Assembly: GCF_900116605.1 (NCBI RefSeq) | Contig: NZ_FPBC01000001.1 | Location: forward strand, 62,001 to 126,000 | Direction of reading: 5' to 3' | Source of the DNA: Pseudomonas marincola | GTDB lineage: Bacteria > Pseudomonadota > Gammaproteobacteria > Pseudomonadales > Pseudomonadaceae | DNA: 64,000 bases | In this document: piece after piece, positions 37,488 to 47,358 of the stretch | How positions within the stretch are numbered: position 1 is the stretch's first letter | How the letters are laid out: each line of letters begins with the position of its first letter | Notes under the pieces: model-generated | What the model saw: only the letters and a program-made list of their open reading frames with translations | Databases searched by the model: none | What the model was told of the DNA's origin: nothing | Program-made: the position numbers and the translations under genes

Positions 37488-38305
37488 GCGCTCTCCTTAT
37501 GCTGCGCAGTTTGCGCCCAGCGGGTCAGCAGCTTCTTCAACAGAAGCGCGGTGGTATCCGGCTGCTCGAGCGGGAACATATGCCCGCCCGGGAGCGTGAA
37601 GGTTTCACCCACGGCCGCACGGCGAACCTTGCGGCTCATATGCGGCAATACCACCCGACTCTGCTCGCCCCGCACGATGGCCAGCGGCACCTGCAAATGT
37701 TGCGGTTGGCCTGGACTTGTATGCGGCACGTTGCGGTAAATGCTGATCTCGGTAGCCGGATCGAAACGCAGCCGCAGACGCCCATCCACCTCGTGCAGGC
37801 CGTGTTCGATATAAGCATTCAGGCAGTCGGGATGGAAACCGCGGAACAAGCTTTTGCCGGCAAAGTAACGGTGCGCTTCCTGGCTGTCGCTGAACTCTCC
37901 ACGCCTGCCCAGCGTGCGCCCGGCAGGGGTCAGGTGATCAATAAAGCCAAAGCGTTTGGCCGCGCGCAGCACCACCTGATCGAGGGTGGTCAGCACGGGC
38001 GAATCGAGCATCACCACGCCACGATAGAGCTGCGGCTGGAGCAAGGCGGCGTGGTAGTGCAGCAATCCGCCGAGGGAATGCCCTACGCCCCAGACTGGCT
38101 CGCCGCTTTGTTGAACTCGGTCTTGCAGGTGATGAATCAACTCCTCGACCAGGCTGTGCCAGTTGGCGTTGACCGGAAAACGCGGGTCATGGCCATGTTG
38201 CGCCAGGTAATTCACCTGATACTCAGGCGCCAGCGCGGCGAACAACGGGCTGTAAGTGGCCGACGGGAAACCGTTGGCGTGGGCAAAGAAAATAGCCTGA
38301 CTCAT
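37484..38305 (-). CDS. Alpha/beta hydrolase (2 of a coupled pair)
   Basis: A 273-residue alpha/beta hydrolase related in fold to the next gene. FFAHANGFPSATYSP holds the HANGFP oxyanion motif, the nucleophile elbow is GVGHSLGGLL, and the His is in TLPGGHMFPLEQP. The HANG-F-P form is seen in a hydrolase group common in pseudomonads; substrate unknown. The ATG at 38305 lacks a clear ribosome-binding site, and a TTG just before is possible. First gene of the pair. Confidence 0.82.
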   Translation of the reverse strand: MSQAIFFAHANGFPSATYSPLFAALAPEYQVNYLAQHGHDPRFPVNANWHSLVEELIHHLQDRVQQSGEPVWGVGHSLGGLLHYHAALLQPQLYRGVVMLDSPVLTTLDQVVLRAAKRFGFIDHLTPAGRTLGRRGEFSDSQEAHRYFAGKSLFRGFHPDCLNAYIEHGLHEVDGRLRLRFDPATEISIYRNVPHTSPGQPQHLQVPLAIVRGEQSRVVLPHMSRKVRRAAVGETFTLPGGHMFPLEQPDTTALLLKKLLTRWAQTAQHKESA

Positions 38306-38435
38306 CAATCATTCAACCTTGTATTAACTGCGCAAATTGTCCGGCAGCCCCAAGGTGCTGACAACCACTGTAAACGCCAGTGATGATGCCAACTGCGCCA
38401 TGGCAGAGCACCATGGCGCGTGCATCGTCAGCTAA

Positions 38436-38879
38436 TCAAGATTTCGGCGGCTGGCTGCCCAATGGCACCACCGCAACGGTCAACCTTGAAATACAACTGG
38501 TCTTGCCATCGTCACCACTCAGGCGAATGTCCCATACATGCGTGGTACGGCCGATGTGCACGGGGTGTGCGACTGCTGTAACGCGGCCACTGCGCAAGCC
38601 GCGCAGGTGGTTGGCATTCACCTCAAGGCCAACGCAGTAAAACTGCTTGGGGTCGATGCACTGGTAGCTGGCGGTGGAGCCGAGGGTTTCCGCCAGCACC
38701 ACCGAAGCCCCGCCGTGCAGCAAGCCGTAGGGTTGATGAGTCCGTGAATCGACCGCCATGCTGGCCGTGAGGCTGTTCTCGGTGTAACCCTCAAAACGAA
38801 TATCGAGCACCTCACCGATGGTATTTTTCAGGGTGTCATTCAGCTCGCTGATTTCCGGATTCCGTTGCCACACACTCAT
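38436..38879 (-). CDS. Hotdog-fold acyl-CoA thioesterase (PaaI/YdiI-like)
   Basis: A 147-residue single-hotdog thioesterase. QPYGLLHGGASVVLAETLGS contains the HGG signature of the long helix and its catalytic-type Glu. GLEVNANHLRGLRSGRVTA follows, and the SRLTVAVV strand closes the sheet. YdiI-type enzymes hydrolyse aromatic or DHNA-like acyl-CoA esters. It ends 111 bases upstream of the operon of hydrolases and starts 39 bases after the acyl-CoA synthetase stop, suggesting co-transcription with it. Confidence 0.88.
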   Translation of the reverse strand: MSVWQRNPEISELNDTLKNTIGEVLDIRFEGYTENSLTASMAVDSRTHQPYGLLHGGASVVLAETLGSTASYQCIDPKQFYCVGLEVNANHLRGLRSGRVTAVAHPVHIGRTTHVWDIRLSGDDGKTSCISRLTVAVVPLGSQPPKS

Positions 38880-38918
38880 GATTGCTCCTTAATGTTTCCA
38901 TCCAATCCAGTCAGACTA

Positions 38919-40583
38919 TCAAGCCCAGATGACTGGTTCCTGGCGTTCACTCCAGGCGGCGAAGTTGGCTTTGTAAGCGTCCTCCACCACCGTACGTTTT
39001 ATTTTCAGGGTCGGCGTCAGGTAGCCATTTTCGATGCTCCAGACATCGCCCACCAGCACCAGGCTTTGCAAGCGCTCATGCTGGTCCAGCTTGGCGTTGA
39101 CCTCCTCCAGCAAGCTTTTCAGGCTCTGCTCAAGTTCGACCCGTGCGCCATTGGCGGCCTCGTGCCGGCCCACGTCTGAAAGCACACATAAGGCCAAAGG
39201 CTTGGCCATGCTGTCACCGATGACGCAAACCTGCTCAATACGTGTATTAACCGCCAGGCGATTTTCAATTGGCGCGGGCGCGACATATTTACCCTTGCTG
39301 GTTTTGAATATCTCTTTAATCCGGCCGGTCAGGCGCAGATAACCTTCGGTATCCTGCTCGCCTTTATCACCGGTGCGCAAAAAGCCATCAGCCGTCATCG
39401 CCTCGGCGGTCTTTGCCGGCTCTTTGTAATAGCCCTGCATATTGGCGCCGCTGCGCACCAATACCTCGCCGTTGTCGTCAATGCGCACTTCAACGCCAAT
39501 GCTGTTCTGGCCAATCCAGCCTTGGCGGAACTTGCCGTTGCGGCACACATGCGAATAACCGCAGTTCTCGGTCATGCCGTACACCTCAAGCACATCCAGG
39601 CCGAGGCGCTGATACCACTTGAGCAAGGCTTCTGGCACCGGCGCGGCGCCCGACAGAGCCAGGCGCACTGCATCGAGCCCCAGACCGCTGAGTACCTTGT
39701 TACCCACGCGCTTGCCAATTAGCGGCAGTTTGAGCATGAAGTCGAGCCGCTCAGCCGGCATTTTGCTGAATACGCCCATCTGGAACTTGGTCCAGATTCG
39801 CGGCACACCGAACAACAGCGTCGGTCTGGCGCGCTTGAGATCGTTGAGAAAGGTATCGAGGTTCTGGGCAAAGAAAACCGTCTGCCCGCCATAGAAAGAG
39901 GACATTTCGACGAACATCCGCTCGGCGATATGGCACAGCGGCAGATAGGACAGCACCCGGTCACTCTCATCGATAGTGAACATCTCGATTGAATGAACGG
40001 CGGCGAAAGCGAAATTACTGAAGTGGTGCATCACCCCTTTGGGCATGCCTGTGGTGCCGGAGGTGTAGATAATGCTCGCCAGCTGATCCGCGGCAGGCGT
40101 GGGCGAGTCGCTGATGGGGGCGCACTGCTGCAGGTCATGCCAGCTGTAGTTGAGGGGTTCGCTGGGGCACAACGGCAAGCCAATAGTCGGCACGTTTTCA
40201 GGTACACCTGGCGCCATGGCCGCCCAGTTGTCGAGCTTGCCGACAAACGCCAGCTCAACCTCGGCGTGTTGCAGAACCTGACGCACCGAGTCGGCCGTGA
40301 GGTTGGGATACAAGGGAACGGATACGTGTCCGGCCATCCAGATTGCCAGATCGGCGATAATCCAGTGCGCACAGTTTTTCGAGATAATCGCCACGCGGCT
40401 TCCGGCGGGGAGTTGCCTTTCGCGCAGCCAACCCGCGGCGCGTCTGGCCTGCTCACCGACGTTTTGCCAGGTCAGGTTTTCAACCGTGCCGTCGTCCTGC
40501 GGTTGAACCATGTAGAGTTTTTCCGGGTGAAGACGCTCACGCCGGTAGAACATCTCGAGCGGTAAACACGTTGCATCAGCCAT
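38919..40583 (-). CDS. AMP-binding long-chain acyl-CoA synthetase-like protein
   Basis: A 554-residue ANL-superfamily enzyme. Phosphate-binding loop: IIYTSGTTGMPKGVMHHFSN. A5 region: VYGMTENCGYSHV. The A7/A8 hinge is FLRTGDKGEQDTEGYLRLTG then RIKEIFKTSKGKYVAP, with the catalytic-type Lys of the C-terminal domain. The long form with the final ITxTLKIKR-like end (YLTPTLKIKRTVVE) is typical of long-chain fatty acyl-CoA ligases. ATG at 40583 has GAGG at eight bases. Neighbouring thioesterase and fab genes fit acyl-CoA turnover. Confidence 0.9.
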   Translation of the reverse strand: MADATCLPLEMFYRRERLHPEKLYMVQPQDDGTVENLTWQNVGEQARRAAGWLRERQLPAGSRVAIISKNCAHWIIADLAIWMAGHVSVPLYPNLTADSVRQVLQHAEVELAFVGKLDNWAAMAPGVPENVPTIGLPLCPSEPLNYSWHDLQQCAPISDSPTPAADQLASIIYTSGTTGMPKGVMHHFSNFAFAAVHSIEMFTIDESDRVLSYLPLCHIAERMFVEMSSFYGGQTVFFAQNLDTFLNDLKRARPTLLFGVPRIWTKFQMGVFSKMPAERLDFMLKLPLIGKRVGNKVLSGLGLDAVRLALSGAAPVPEALLKWYQRLGLDVLEVYGMTENCGYSHVCRNGKFRQGWIGQNSIGVEVRIDDNGEVLVRSGANMQGYYKEPAKTAEAMTADGFLRTGDKGEQDTEGYLRLTGRIKEIFKTSKGKYVAPAPIENRLAVNTRIEQVCVIGDSMAKPLALCVLSDVGRHEAANGARVELEQSLKSLLEEVNAKLDQHERLQSLVLVGDVWSIENGYLTPTLKIKRTVVEDAYKANFAAWSERQEPVIWA

Positions 40584-40700
40584 CGAACCACCTCGCTTGT
40601 TATTGTTGTGAGGGCGAACCAAGCAATTGCTTGGTTGACTATTCCACGCACAAACACAACTCGCAAGGGCTAGTTACGATTGAATCTTCACCTATTTAGC

Positions 40701-41162
40701 TCAGTGATCCTGATGCACCAACGCCAGCCGATCAAAACCGCCCGCAGCAAGAAACTCACCTTCAAGCTCGGCAAGGCTGGCGGTATGCATCGGCAGCGGC
40801 TGCTGGCGATGGCCATGAATCAACCAGCCCGCAAGCGCACCGACCAGTGGCTGATGCGTCACCAGCAATAAATCGCGGCCTTCAAAAGGCCCAAGCTGCG
40901 CCAGAACGTCACGGGGATCATCATCGGGCGTCAGCCACGGCACCGTCTGCAAATCGCCTGCGAAACCAATGGCCTCGCGGACGATCTCAGCCGTTTGCTG
41001 GGCGCGCACATAAGGGCTCACCAAAATATGCTGCAGGGGTCGGCCACGCAGTTGCTCCGCGGCCAACAAAACTTGCGCCCTGCCCCGTGCTGTTAGCGGG
41101 CGTTGATCATCGCTGGACGCATAGGGCTGCGCCTCACCGTGCCTTAATAGCCACAAACGCAT
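40701..41162 (-). CDS. sixA: SixA, phosphohistidine phosphatase
   Basis: A 153-residue short histidine phosphatase. The catalytic LWLLRHGEAQPY (His8) opens the protein, and the second active-site region is LLVTHQPLVGALAG. In E. coli SixA removes phosphate from histidine of phosphotransfer proteins, including ArcB HPt and PTS NPr. Long upstream open sequence in this frame is out of phase with the DUF4389 gene and was not used. The ribosome-binding site is weak. It follows the DUF4389 gene by ten bases. Confidence 0.87.
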   Translation of the reverse strand: MRLWLLRHGEAQPYASSDDQRPLTARGRAQVLLAAEQLRGRPLQHILVSPYVRAQQTAEIVREAIGFAGDLQTVPWLTPDDDPRDVLAQLGPFEGRDLLLVTHQPLVGALAGWLIHGHRQQPLPMHTASLAELEGEFLAAGGFDRLALVHQDH

Positions 41163-41172
41163 AGCGGCGATC

Positions 41173-41520
41173 TCACAGTTTAGGTTCTTCGTCGCGCACT
41201 GGGTGTGGCGCCGGCGGTACGCTGTGCGCCGCTTCACCTTCAGCCGGCTGAGCCACTGGCCAATCGGCGAATGGCCACGGCTTCTCATCCGTATTGAAGG
41301 TGCCGAAACGGCCGATCTGCGCCAAATACTGGCTGGTGCTGTCCCCGAGGCGCAGCAAAGTTGCGTTCGGTGCGCCGTAGAACAGTCGGTAAACCAGCTG
41401 CACCAGCACAACCGTGCCGAGCACAAACACGGCCAACTGCCAGATAATGGTGAAGATCACCATCCACAATATCCGCAACAAAATGGATTCGCGGTCGATC
41501 TCTTGGGCCTGATTGCTCAT
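41173..41520 (-). CDS. DUF4389 domain membrane protein
   Basis: A 115-residue protein with one clear hydrophobic region of two closely spaced helices (ILLRILWMVIFTIIWQLAVF and LGTVVLVQLVYRLFYG) followed by LGDSTSQYLAQIGRFGTFNTD, the DUF4389 signature. The C-terminus is Pro- and charge-rich. Function unknown. It lies between gpsA and sixA (12- and 10-base gaps), an order kept in other pseudomonads, so it is probably part of a gpsA operon. Confidence 0.85.
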   Translation of the reverse strand: MSNQAQEIDRESILLRILWMVIFTIIWQLAVFVLGTVVLVQLVYRLFYGAPNATLLRLGDSTSQYLAQIGRFGTFNTDEKPWPFADWPVAQPAEGEAAHSVPPAPHPVRDEEPKL

Positions 41521-41532
41521 TGAGTATCCCTC

Positions 41533-42555
41533 TTAAAAGCCGGTTGCTGGAATGAAGTCGACATCAGTTTTCGGCTCGGCAAGCATCAAGGCGCCGATCA
41601 CCTGCTTCAACGTTCGCCCTTCAAAAAGAATTGCATGCAAGCCAGTAACCAAAGGCATATAGACCTCCAGTTCCTCGGCACGCTCCTTGAGCACCTTGAT
41701 GGTGTTCACGCCCTCGGCCACTTCGCCAAGGCGATCCACGGCCTCTTCCAGGCTCAAGCCCTCGCCCAGCGCGAAACCAACCTGATAGTTACGGCTTTTC
41801 GAAGACGAGCAGGTAACGATAAGGTCGCCAACCCCGGCAAGGCCGAGAAAGGTCATTGGATTGGCTCCCAGCTGCACGGCGAAACGCGTCATTTCCGCCA
41901 GTGCCCGGGTAATCAACATGCTTTTGGTGTTCTCGCCCATGCCCATCGCAGCGGCCATGCCGGCCATGATCGCGTAGACGTTTTTCAGCGCGCCGCCGAG
42001 TTCGACCCCAAAACGATCACCGCTGGCGTAAACGCGAAACGTAGGGCCGTGAAGGACGGCTTGCACTTGCAGGCACAGGGCCTCGTCTTCACTGGCGATC
42101 ACCGAAGCGGTTAGCGCACCTTCGGCCACTTCACGGGCCAAATTAGGGCCGGATAGCACGCCAATGCGCGCATCTGGGGCAATATCTTCAAGTATCTGGC
42201 TCATCAGCTTGAAGCTCTTGGCTTCGATGCCCTTGGTGGTGCTCACCAGAATCTTACCCGCCAATTGTTCTGCAACAGGTTGCAGAGCCTGACGCAGCGC
42301 ACTCGACGGCAGAGCAACAAAAATAACCTCGGCGCTTTGCACAGCGCGCTCAAGGTCGGTTAATGGCTCAATGCCGGGCAATATCTTGATGCCCTTGAGG
42401 TAACGCGGGTTTTCCCCATTTTGTTTTATAGCTTCAACCTGCTCAGGATCACGCATCCAGTGCAGTACAGGCTGACCGTTTTGGGCTAGCAGGTTGGCAA
42501 TTGCGGTGCCGAAGCTGCCGCCGCCGAGTACGGCGATAGGTTGCTGCTCAGTCAT
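41533..42555 (-). CDS. gpsA: GpsA, glycerol-3-phosphate dehydrogenase [NAD(P)+]
   Basis: A 340-residue enzyme. The Rossmann motif [16 protein letters not shown] is at the N-terminus, then [14 protein letters not shown], the catalytic-type Lys in [20 protein letters not shown], and [19 protein letters not shown]. It reduces dihydroxyacetone phosphate to sn-glycerol 3-phosphate for phospholipid synthesis. ATG at 42555 has GGA at seven bases. It heads a minus-strand gpsA-DUF4389-sixA unit, divergent from the hybrid kinase gene. Confidence 0.95.
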   Translation of the reverse strand: MTEQQPIAVLGGGSFGTAIANLLAQNGQPVLHWMRDPEQVEAIKQNGENPRYLKGIKILPGIEPLTDLERAVQSAEVIFVALPSSALRQALQPVAEQLAGKILVSTTKGIEAKSFKLMSQILEDIAPDARIGVLSGPNLAREVAEGALTASVIASEDEALCLQVQAVLHGPTFRVYASGDRFGVELGGALKNVYAIMAGMAAAMGMGENTKSMLITRALAEMTRFAVQLGANPMTFLGLAGVGDLIVTCSSSKSRNYQVGFALGEGLSLEEAVDRLGEVAEGVNTIKVLKERAEELEVYMPLVTGLHAILFEGRTLKQVIGALMLAEPKTDVDFIPATGF

Positions 42556-42874
42556 AACAAGTCCGTAGTTAGCCATGTGCCATGGCGATCTAAACGCATT
42601 ATACGGGCCATAAACCTCTCGGCCAGCACTTGCTCTAACCCAATGCCTTAGCCAACATAGAACGCCGGCCTGTCAGGGCTGCTGAAACACGCGCCCCGCA
42701 GGCAGAAAACGTCTAATAATCAGGATCACTTATGAGTACCGCTCGCACACTCAACTCAGGCAAACCGTGCCATGCGCGTTAACATGCCGGTAAGGTTGCC
42801 ATGTATTGCCAGGGCGCAGCACCTGCGCGCAGCCGCCTGCAACGCCTTTAATCCCGCTGGTGTGCAGCTCAGCC
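42556..42874. other. Divergent intergenic region gpsA / hybrid kinase
   Basis: These 319 bases hold no gene I can support. The open frame that enters the kinase gene from 42806 has no ribosome-binding site. Promoters for both divergent genes must lie here; no strong -35/-10 pair or palindrome stood out. Confidence 0.45.
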
Positions 42875-44788
42875 ATGACACTTAATCGTCACTGGAGCAT
42901 ACACACGCGCATCCAGCTGATCAGCATCGGTCCGGCGTTGCTGGTCACTATATTGCTGATCAGTTATTTCACTTACTCACGCCTTGGGGATTTGCGCGAA
43001 ACATTGCGCAGCAACGGTCAGTTGATTGCCGATCATCTGGCCCCGGCTTCCGCACACGGCATGGAAGAAGACAACCTCGGCGCGCTCGACGCCTTGCTGG
43101 AAAGCGCCCTGAGTAATCCATATGTACGCTTTCTTGAGATACGCGACGCCCGGAACAACGTGCTGCTTTATCGCGAAAAGGGCCAGGCGACTGAGCATGC
43201 GCCTGCCAACCTGATGGTATTTGAGGCGCCAGTCGAGCACAGCCCACTGGCATTGGGTAAGGCCACAGACACTCGCAACAGCCCCCACGTTCTGGGCAAG
43301 GTCACCGTCGGCGTGAGCGATGAGGTGCTGCGCCAACAACAGCACGATGCACTGATCAAAGCTGCACTGCTGGCGCTGATGGCATTGATTCTGGCCTTCA
43401 TTGTGGCGCGTCATCTTGCCCGGCGCTTGTCCAGGCCGATCAGCTCGATGGTTAACGCCGTCACCGAAATATCCGCAGGCAATTACCAGGCGCATATCAC
43501 CGAGCCAGACAATACCGAACTCGGCACTTTGGCGCGGCATATCAACAGCCTGGCGAAAAGCCTCGATCATACGGGCCGCGAACATCAGCAAGCCTTCGCC
43601 GAACTCCTGCAAACACGCGAAGAAGCCGAACAGGCCAACCGCGCCAAGTCAGATTTCCTGGCCATGATGAGCCACGAGTTGCGCACGCCAATGAATGGCG
43701 TGCTGGGCATGTTGCAGCTACTTGAAACCACCGACATGAACGATGAGCAGCAGGAATACAACGCGCTTGCCGTAGAGTCGACTGAGCACCTGCTTAAAGT
43801 CATCAACGATATTCTGGATTTCTCCCGTATCGAGCGCCGTGCCATCGAGCTTGAGTATTTGTCGTTCAATCTTCAGCAACTGCTCAACAACTCGCTGCAG
43901 GCATTCCAGCACACCGCCAAACAGTTGGGGTTAGAGCTGATCATGGATGCACAACCGGGGCTGGAACTGATCGAGGTCAAGGCGGACCCAACGCGCATCC
44001 GCCAGATTGTCGTCAACCTGATCGGCAATGCCCTGAAGTTCACTCAACAGGGCAGCGTGACCTTGAAGACCCGGTGGCAACAGCTGGACGATCAGGTGCT
44101 GTGGTTCAGCTGTTCGGTCAGCGACACTGGCATTGGTATTGCACCCGAACAGCTTGAGCATATGTTCAGCCCTTTTCAGCAGGCGGACAGTTCGATATCA
44201 AGACGTTACGGGGGCACGGGATTGGGTTTGTCGATTGCCAAAACCCTCGCAGAATGCATGAGCGGCAGCCTGGTCGCCGTGAGCAAGCAAGGCCATGGTT
44301 CAACATTCACCCTCGAATTGCCGTTGCCATTCACACACCAGTCACAACAGCCGGTCAACTTATCGCAGAAACCATTGCCCAATAACCATCACCACGTGCT
44401 GCTGGTTGAAGACAACCCGGTCAATCAGACGGTGATCGAGGCCATGTTGCGCAGCCTGGGCTATAAGGTTGATCTGGTCGAAGATGGCGCCCAAGCTGTA
44501 AGCATGCAAAACCATCAACGCTACGCAGCCATTTTGATGGATTGCCGCTTGCCAGTGATGGATGGCTACGAAGCGACGCGACAGATACGTCAGCTAAAAC
44601 ATTGCAAAAAGTTGCCCATAATCGCGCTCACCGCCAATGCGCTACAGGGCGACAGAGAGGCCTGTTTGAACGCGGGAATGAACGATTACCTTGCAAAACC
44701 GTTCAAAAGAGCAGACCTGCACAAAGTACTTGAACGCTGGCTGAATGCTCAAAATAGTGAGCACGGTCAGTCGGAGGAATCGACTTAA
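42875..44788 (+). CDS. Hybrid sensor histidine kinase, PA1611-like
   Basis: A 637-residue inner-membrane kinase. TM1 spans about residues 12-33, a periplasmic sensor ~34-158, TM2 159-179, then HAMP, HisKA with phosphorylated His267 (MMSHELRTPMNGVLGM), HATPase with NLIGNALKFT, DTGIGIAPEQ and GGTGLGLSIAK, and a C-terminal receiver with LLVEDNPVNQ, phospho-Asp556 in [14 protein letters not shown] and LAKPF. No HPt domain, so a separate phosphotransfer protein is needed. In P. aeruginosa the gene beside fabA (PA1611) interacts with RetS and signals through HptB; orthology is inferred from place and domain order. The start is weakly supported; an upstream extension exists. Confidence 0.88.
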   Translation: MTLNRHWSIHTRIQLISIGPALLVTILLISYFTYSRLGDLRETLRSNGQLIADHLAPASAHGMEEDNLGALDALLESALSNPYVRFLEIRDARNNVLLYREKGQATEHAPANLMVFEAPVEHSPLALGKATDTRNSPHVLGKVTVGVSDEVLRQQQHDALIKAALLALMALILAFIVARHLARRLSRPISSMVNAVTEISAGNYQAHITEPDNTELGTLARHINSLAKSLDHTGREHQQAFAELLQTREEAEQANRAKSDFLAMMSHELRTPMNGVLGMLQLLETTDMNDEQQEYNALAVESTEHLLKVINDILDFSRIERRAIELEYLSFNLQQLLNNSLQAFQHTAKQLGLELIMDAQPGLELIEVKADPTRIRQIVVNLIGNALKFTQQGSVTLKTRWQQLDDQVLWFSCSVSDTGIGIAPEQLEHMFSPFQQADSSISRRYGGTGLGLSIAKTLAECMSGSLVAVSKQGHGSTFTLELPLPFTHQSQQPVNLSQKPLPNNHHHVLLVEDNPVNQTVIEAMLRSLGYKVDLVEDGAQAVSMQNHQRYAAILMDCRLPVMDGYEATRQIRQLKHCKKLPIIALTANALQGDREACLNAGMNDYLAKPFKRADLHKVLERWLNAQNSEHGQSEEST

Positions 44789-44845
44789 GACTTGTCTACT
44801 AGAGACAAACGGTCCGCATTTCAGGGAGAATAGGCACAGAACGGT

Positions 44846-44857
44846 GTACAACTGTAC
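44846..44857 (+). promoter_or_regulatory. Candidate FabR/DesT-like operator upstream of fabA
   Basis: GTACA and TGTAC arms separated by two bases, 133 bases before the fabA ATG. The core GTACA-N2-TGT matches what I recall of TetR-type FabR operators (AGCGTACACGTGTTCGCT form) that control unsaturated fatty acid genes. A single short palindrome could be chance. Confidence 0.3.
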
Positions 44858-44989
44858 TCACAAGCGCTGTGACTTTCACTACAACGCAATAGTCTATGAC
44901 TAAGCTACTGGCCCAAGCACATTATTCGCTGAATGCCAGTGAAGACCATACGCCCAACCTTGGCGCGTGGGGATTATTGAGGAGCTCGC

Positions 44990-45505
44990 ATGACCAAACA
45001 AAACGCCTTCACCCGGGAAGACCTGTTGCGCTGCAGCCGCGGCGAACTGTTCGGCCCAGGTAATGCGCAACTACCTGCCCCAAACATGTTGATGATGGAC
45101 CGTATCGTCCATATCAGTGAAACCGGTGGCAAGTACGGCAAGGGCGAGATCGTCGCTGAACTCGATATCACCCCTGATCTATGGTTCTTTGCGTGCCACT
45201 TCGAAGGTGATCCGGTTATGCCGGGCTGCCTCGGTCTTGACGCCATGTGGCAGCTGGTAGGTTTCTACCTGGGCTGGCAAGGCAATCCGGGCCGCGGGCG
45301 CGCTCTGGGTTCAGGTGAAGTTAAGTTCTTCGGCCAGGTATTGCCGACCGCGAAAAAACTCACCTACACCCTGCACATCAAACGCACTATCACCCGTTCG
45401 CTGATCCTGGCCATCGCCGATGGTACGGTCAGTGTTGATGGCCGTGAAATTTATAGTGCAGAAGGCCTGCGCGTCGGCCTGTTCACATCCACCGACAGCT
45501 TCTGA
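44990..45505 (+). CDS. fabA: FabA, 3-hydroxydecanoyl-ACP dehydratase/isomerase
   Basis: A 171-residue hotdog enzyme, the usual FabA length. Active-site residues are visible: His in [14 protein letters not shown] and Asp in [13 protein letters not shown]. It dehydrates 3-hydroxydecanoyl-ACP and isomerises the trans-2 to the cis-3 bond, starting unsaturated fatty acid synthesis. It lies 11 bases before fabB, the classic anaerobic-pathway pair. ATG follows TTGAGGAG at seven bases. Confidence 0.97.
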   Translation: MTKQNAFTREDLLRCSRGELFGPGNAQLPAPNMLMMDRIVHISETGGKYGKGEIVAELDITPDLWFFACHFEGDPVMPGCLGLDAMWQLVGFYLGWQGNPGRGRALGSGEVKFFGQVLPTAKKLTYTLHIKRTITRSLILAIADGTVSVDGREIYSAEGLRVGLFTSTDSF

Positions 45506-45516
45506 AGGATTTTTCC

Positions 45517-46737
45517 ATGCGCCGTGTCGTGATTACCGGTCTGGGCATTGTTTCTTGCCTAGGCAATGACAAAGAAACCGTCTCAGCCAACCTCCGCGCT
45601 GGTAAGGCTGGTATCCGTTTTAACCCTGCCTATGCCGAAATGGGCCTGCGCAGTCATGTTTCCGGCTCCATCGACCTCAACCTTGAAGAAGTAATCGACC
45701 GCAAGATCTTACGCTTCATGGGCGATGCAGCTGCCTTTGCCTACCTCTCCATGGATGCGGCAATCAAAGATTCAGGCCTGAGCCCGGAAGACGTTTCCAA
45801 CCCGCGCACCGGCTTGATCGCAGGTTCCGGTGGTGCTTCGACGCTGAATCAGATGGAAGCCATCGACACCCTGCGCGAAAAAGGCGTCAAGCGTGTCGGG
45901 CCTTACCGTGTAACCCGCACCATGGGCAGCACCGTATCGGCCTGCCTGGCCACGCCATTCAAGATCAAGGGCGTGAACTATTCGGTCTCCTCGGCTTGCG
46001 CAACCAGTGCTCACTGCATTGGCCAGGCTATGGAACAGATCCAGCTCGGCAAACAAGATATTGTCTTCGCCGGCGGCGGTGAAGAAGAGCACTGGAGCCA
46101 GAGCTGCCTGTTTGATGCCATGGGCGCCCTCTCCACCCAATACAACGACACGCCAGAGAAAGCTTCGCGTGCCTACGATGCCAAGCGTGACGGTTTCGTC
46201 ATCGCCGGTGGCGGCGGCATGGTTGTAGTCGAAGAGCTCGAACACGCACTGGCCCGTGGCGCCAAGATTTACGCCGAAGTGATTGGTTACGGCGCAACAT
46301 CCGACGGCTACGACATGGTTGCGCCAAGCGGTGAAGGTGCTATTCGCTGCATGCAGCAAGCCCTCGCGACGGTTGACGCACCGATCGACTACCTCAACAC
46401 CCACGGCACCTCCACGCCGGTAGGTGATGTGGCCGAAATGCGTGGCGTGCGTGAAGTCTTCAAGGACAAAGCGCCAGCCATCAGCTCGACCAAGAGCCTG
46501 TCGGGCCACTCTCTGGGCGCCGCAGGCGTGCAGGAAGCCATTTACTGCATGCTGATGATGGAAGGTAAGTTCATCGCCGGCTCAGCCAACATCGAAGAAC
46601 TCGACCCGGAAGTGGCGGACCTGCCAATTGCCCTCGAGACGCGCGAAAACGTTGAGCTCAACACCGTGATGAGCAACAGCTTCGGCTTCGGTGGCACCAA
46701 CGCTACGCTGGTTTTGCAACGCTGGACCGGCAAGTAA
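45517..46737 (+). CDS. fabB: FabB, 3-oxoacyl-ACP synthase I
   Basis: A 406-residue condensing enzyme. The catalytic triad is visible: Cys in [15 protein letters not shown] (about residue 160), His in [13 protein letters not shown] and His in [15 protein letters not shown] with its Lys. It elongates cis-3-decenoyl-ACP made by FabA, so the operon controls unsaturated fatty acid output. ATG follows GAAGGA at eight bases. A perfect terminator follows. Confidence 0.97.
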   Translation: MRRVVITGLGIVSCLGNDKETVSANLRAGKAGIRFNPAYAEMGLRSHVSGSIDLNLEEVIDRKILRFMGDAAAFAYLSMDAAIKDSGLSPEDVSNPRTGLIAGSGGASTLNQMEAIDTLREKGVKRVGPYRVTRTMGSTVSACLATPFKIKGVNYSVSSACATSAHCIGQAMEQIQLGKQDIVFAGGGEEEHWSQSCLFDAMGALSTQYNDTPEKASRAYDAKRDGFVIAGGGGMVVVEELEHALARGAKIYAEVIGYGATSDGYDMVAPSGEGAIRCMQQALATVDAPIDYLNTHGTSTPVGDVAEMRGVREVFKDKAPAISSTKSLSGHSLGAAGVQEAIYCMLMMEGKFIAGSANIEELDPEVADLPIALETRENVELNTVMSNSFGFGGTNATLVLQRWTGK

Positions 46738-46771
46738 GTCGTGCAGCTGTAAGCACGGCTGATGTCGTACA

Positions 46772-46800
46772 AAAAAGGGGCGCTTTAAGCGCCCCTTTTT
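46772..46800. terminator. Bidirectional terminator after fabB
   Basis: A self-complementary stretch: a 14-base arm (A5, GGGGCGC, TT) and its complement around a single T, ending in a T5 tract. It separates fabAB from the convergent DUF3859 gene. Confidence 0.9.
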
Positions 46801-46820
46801 AATGCCTGCGATTAGTCCGG

Positions 46821-47291
46821 TCAGCGCACGGTGAAACGCTGTTCAAGCAACTTTCGGTCGCCCTGAAACACCATGAACTGCCACTCGCCTGGCACGATTT
46901 CATAGGCTTCAGTGAACTCATACGCCATGACGTCATTCTTCACATCAGCCGCGACTTCCTGCTGCACCACGAATTTGTCATGGCGCTTACCGTCCGGTGT
47001 GATCACGCCCGGCGTGAGATACAGCAGCGTCAACGGCTCTTCGCCCTTGCTCTTGCCACTCAACTGGTAGCGCACGCCAAACTTGCTGCCCAGCTTCGCC
47101 GGCACAACCTTTGTGCGCTCCATCGGCCGACCGGCCTGACCGAGAATTCGCTCGCCAGACTTGAACTCTTTGTAGTCGCTCGGAAAAACGCCGTACTCGA
47201 CCGGGCCTTCGACCCGGACTTCAGCATGCGTAGCAGTTGCAAAGGTCAGGCAGGCCACACTCAACAGTGCCGGCAATCGGGAGTAAAACAT
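46821..47291 (-). CDS. DUF3859 domain protein, exported
   Basis: A 156-residue protein with a signal peptide ending at ATHAE (residues 1-23). The mature part is DUF3859: VEGPVEYGVFPSDYKEFKSG at the start, LGSKFGVRYQLSGKSKGEEP, then PGEWQFMVFQGDRKLLEQRF. The predicted fold is an immunoglobulin-like beta sandwich; function unknown. It faces fabB across a shared terminator. ATG at 47291 follows a GGAG stretch. Confidence 0.8.
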   Translation of the reverse strand: MFYSRLPALLSVACLTFATATHAEVRVEGPVEYGVFPSDYKEFKSGERILGQAGRPMERTKVVPAKLGSKFGVRYQLSGKSKGEEPLTLLYLTPGVITPDGKRHDKFVVQQEVAADVKNDVMAYEFTEAYEIVPGEWQFMVFQGDRKLLEQRFTVR

Positions 47292-47358
47292 GATGCGCTC
47301 CTTGTTTTAGATCCCGCGAGCCTATGACAACCTCATGACAAGCCGATGACAACTGCTG

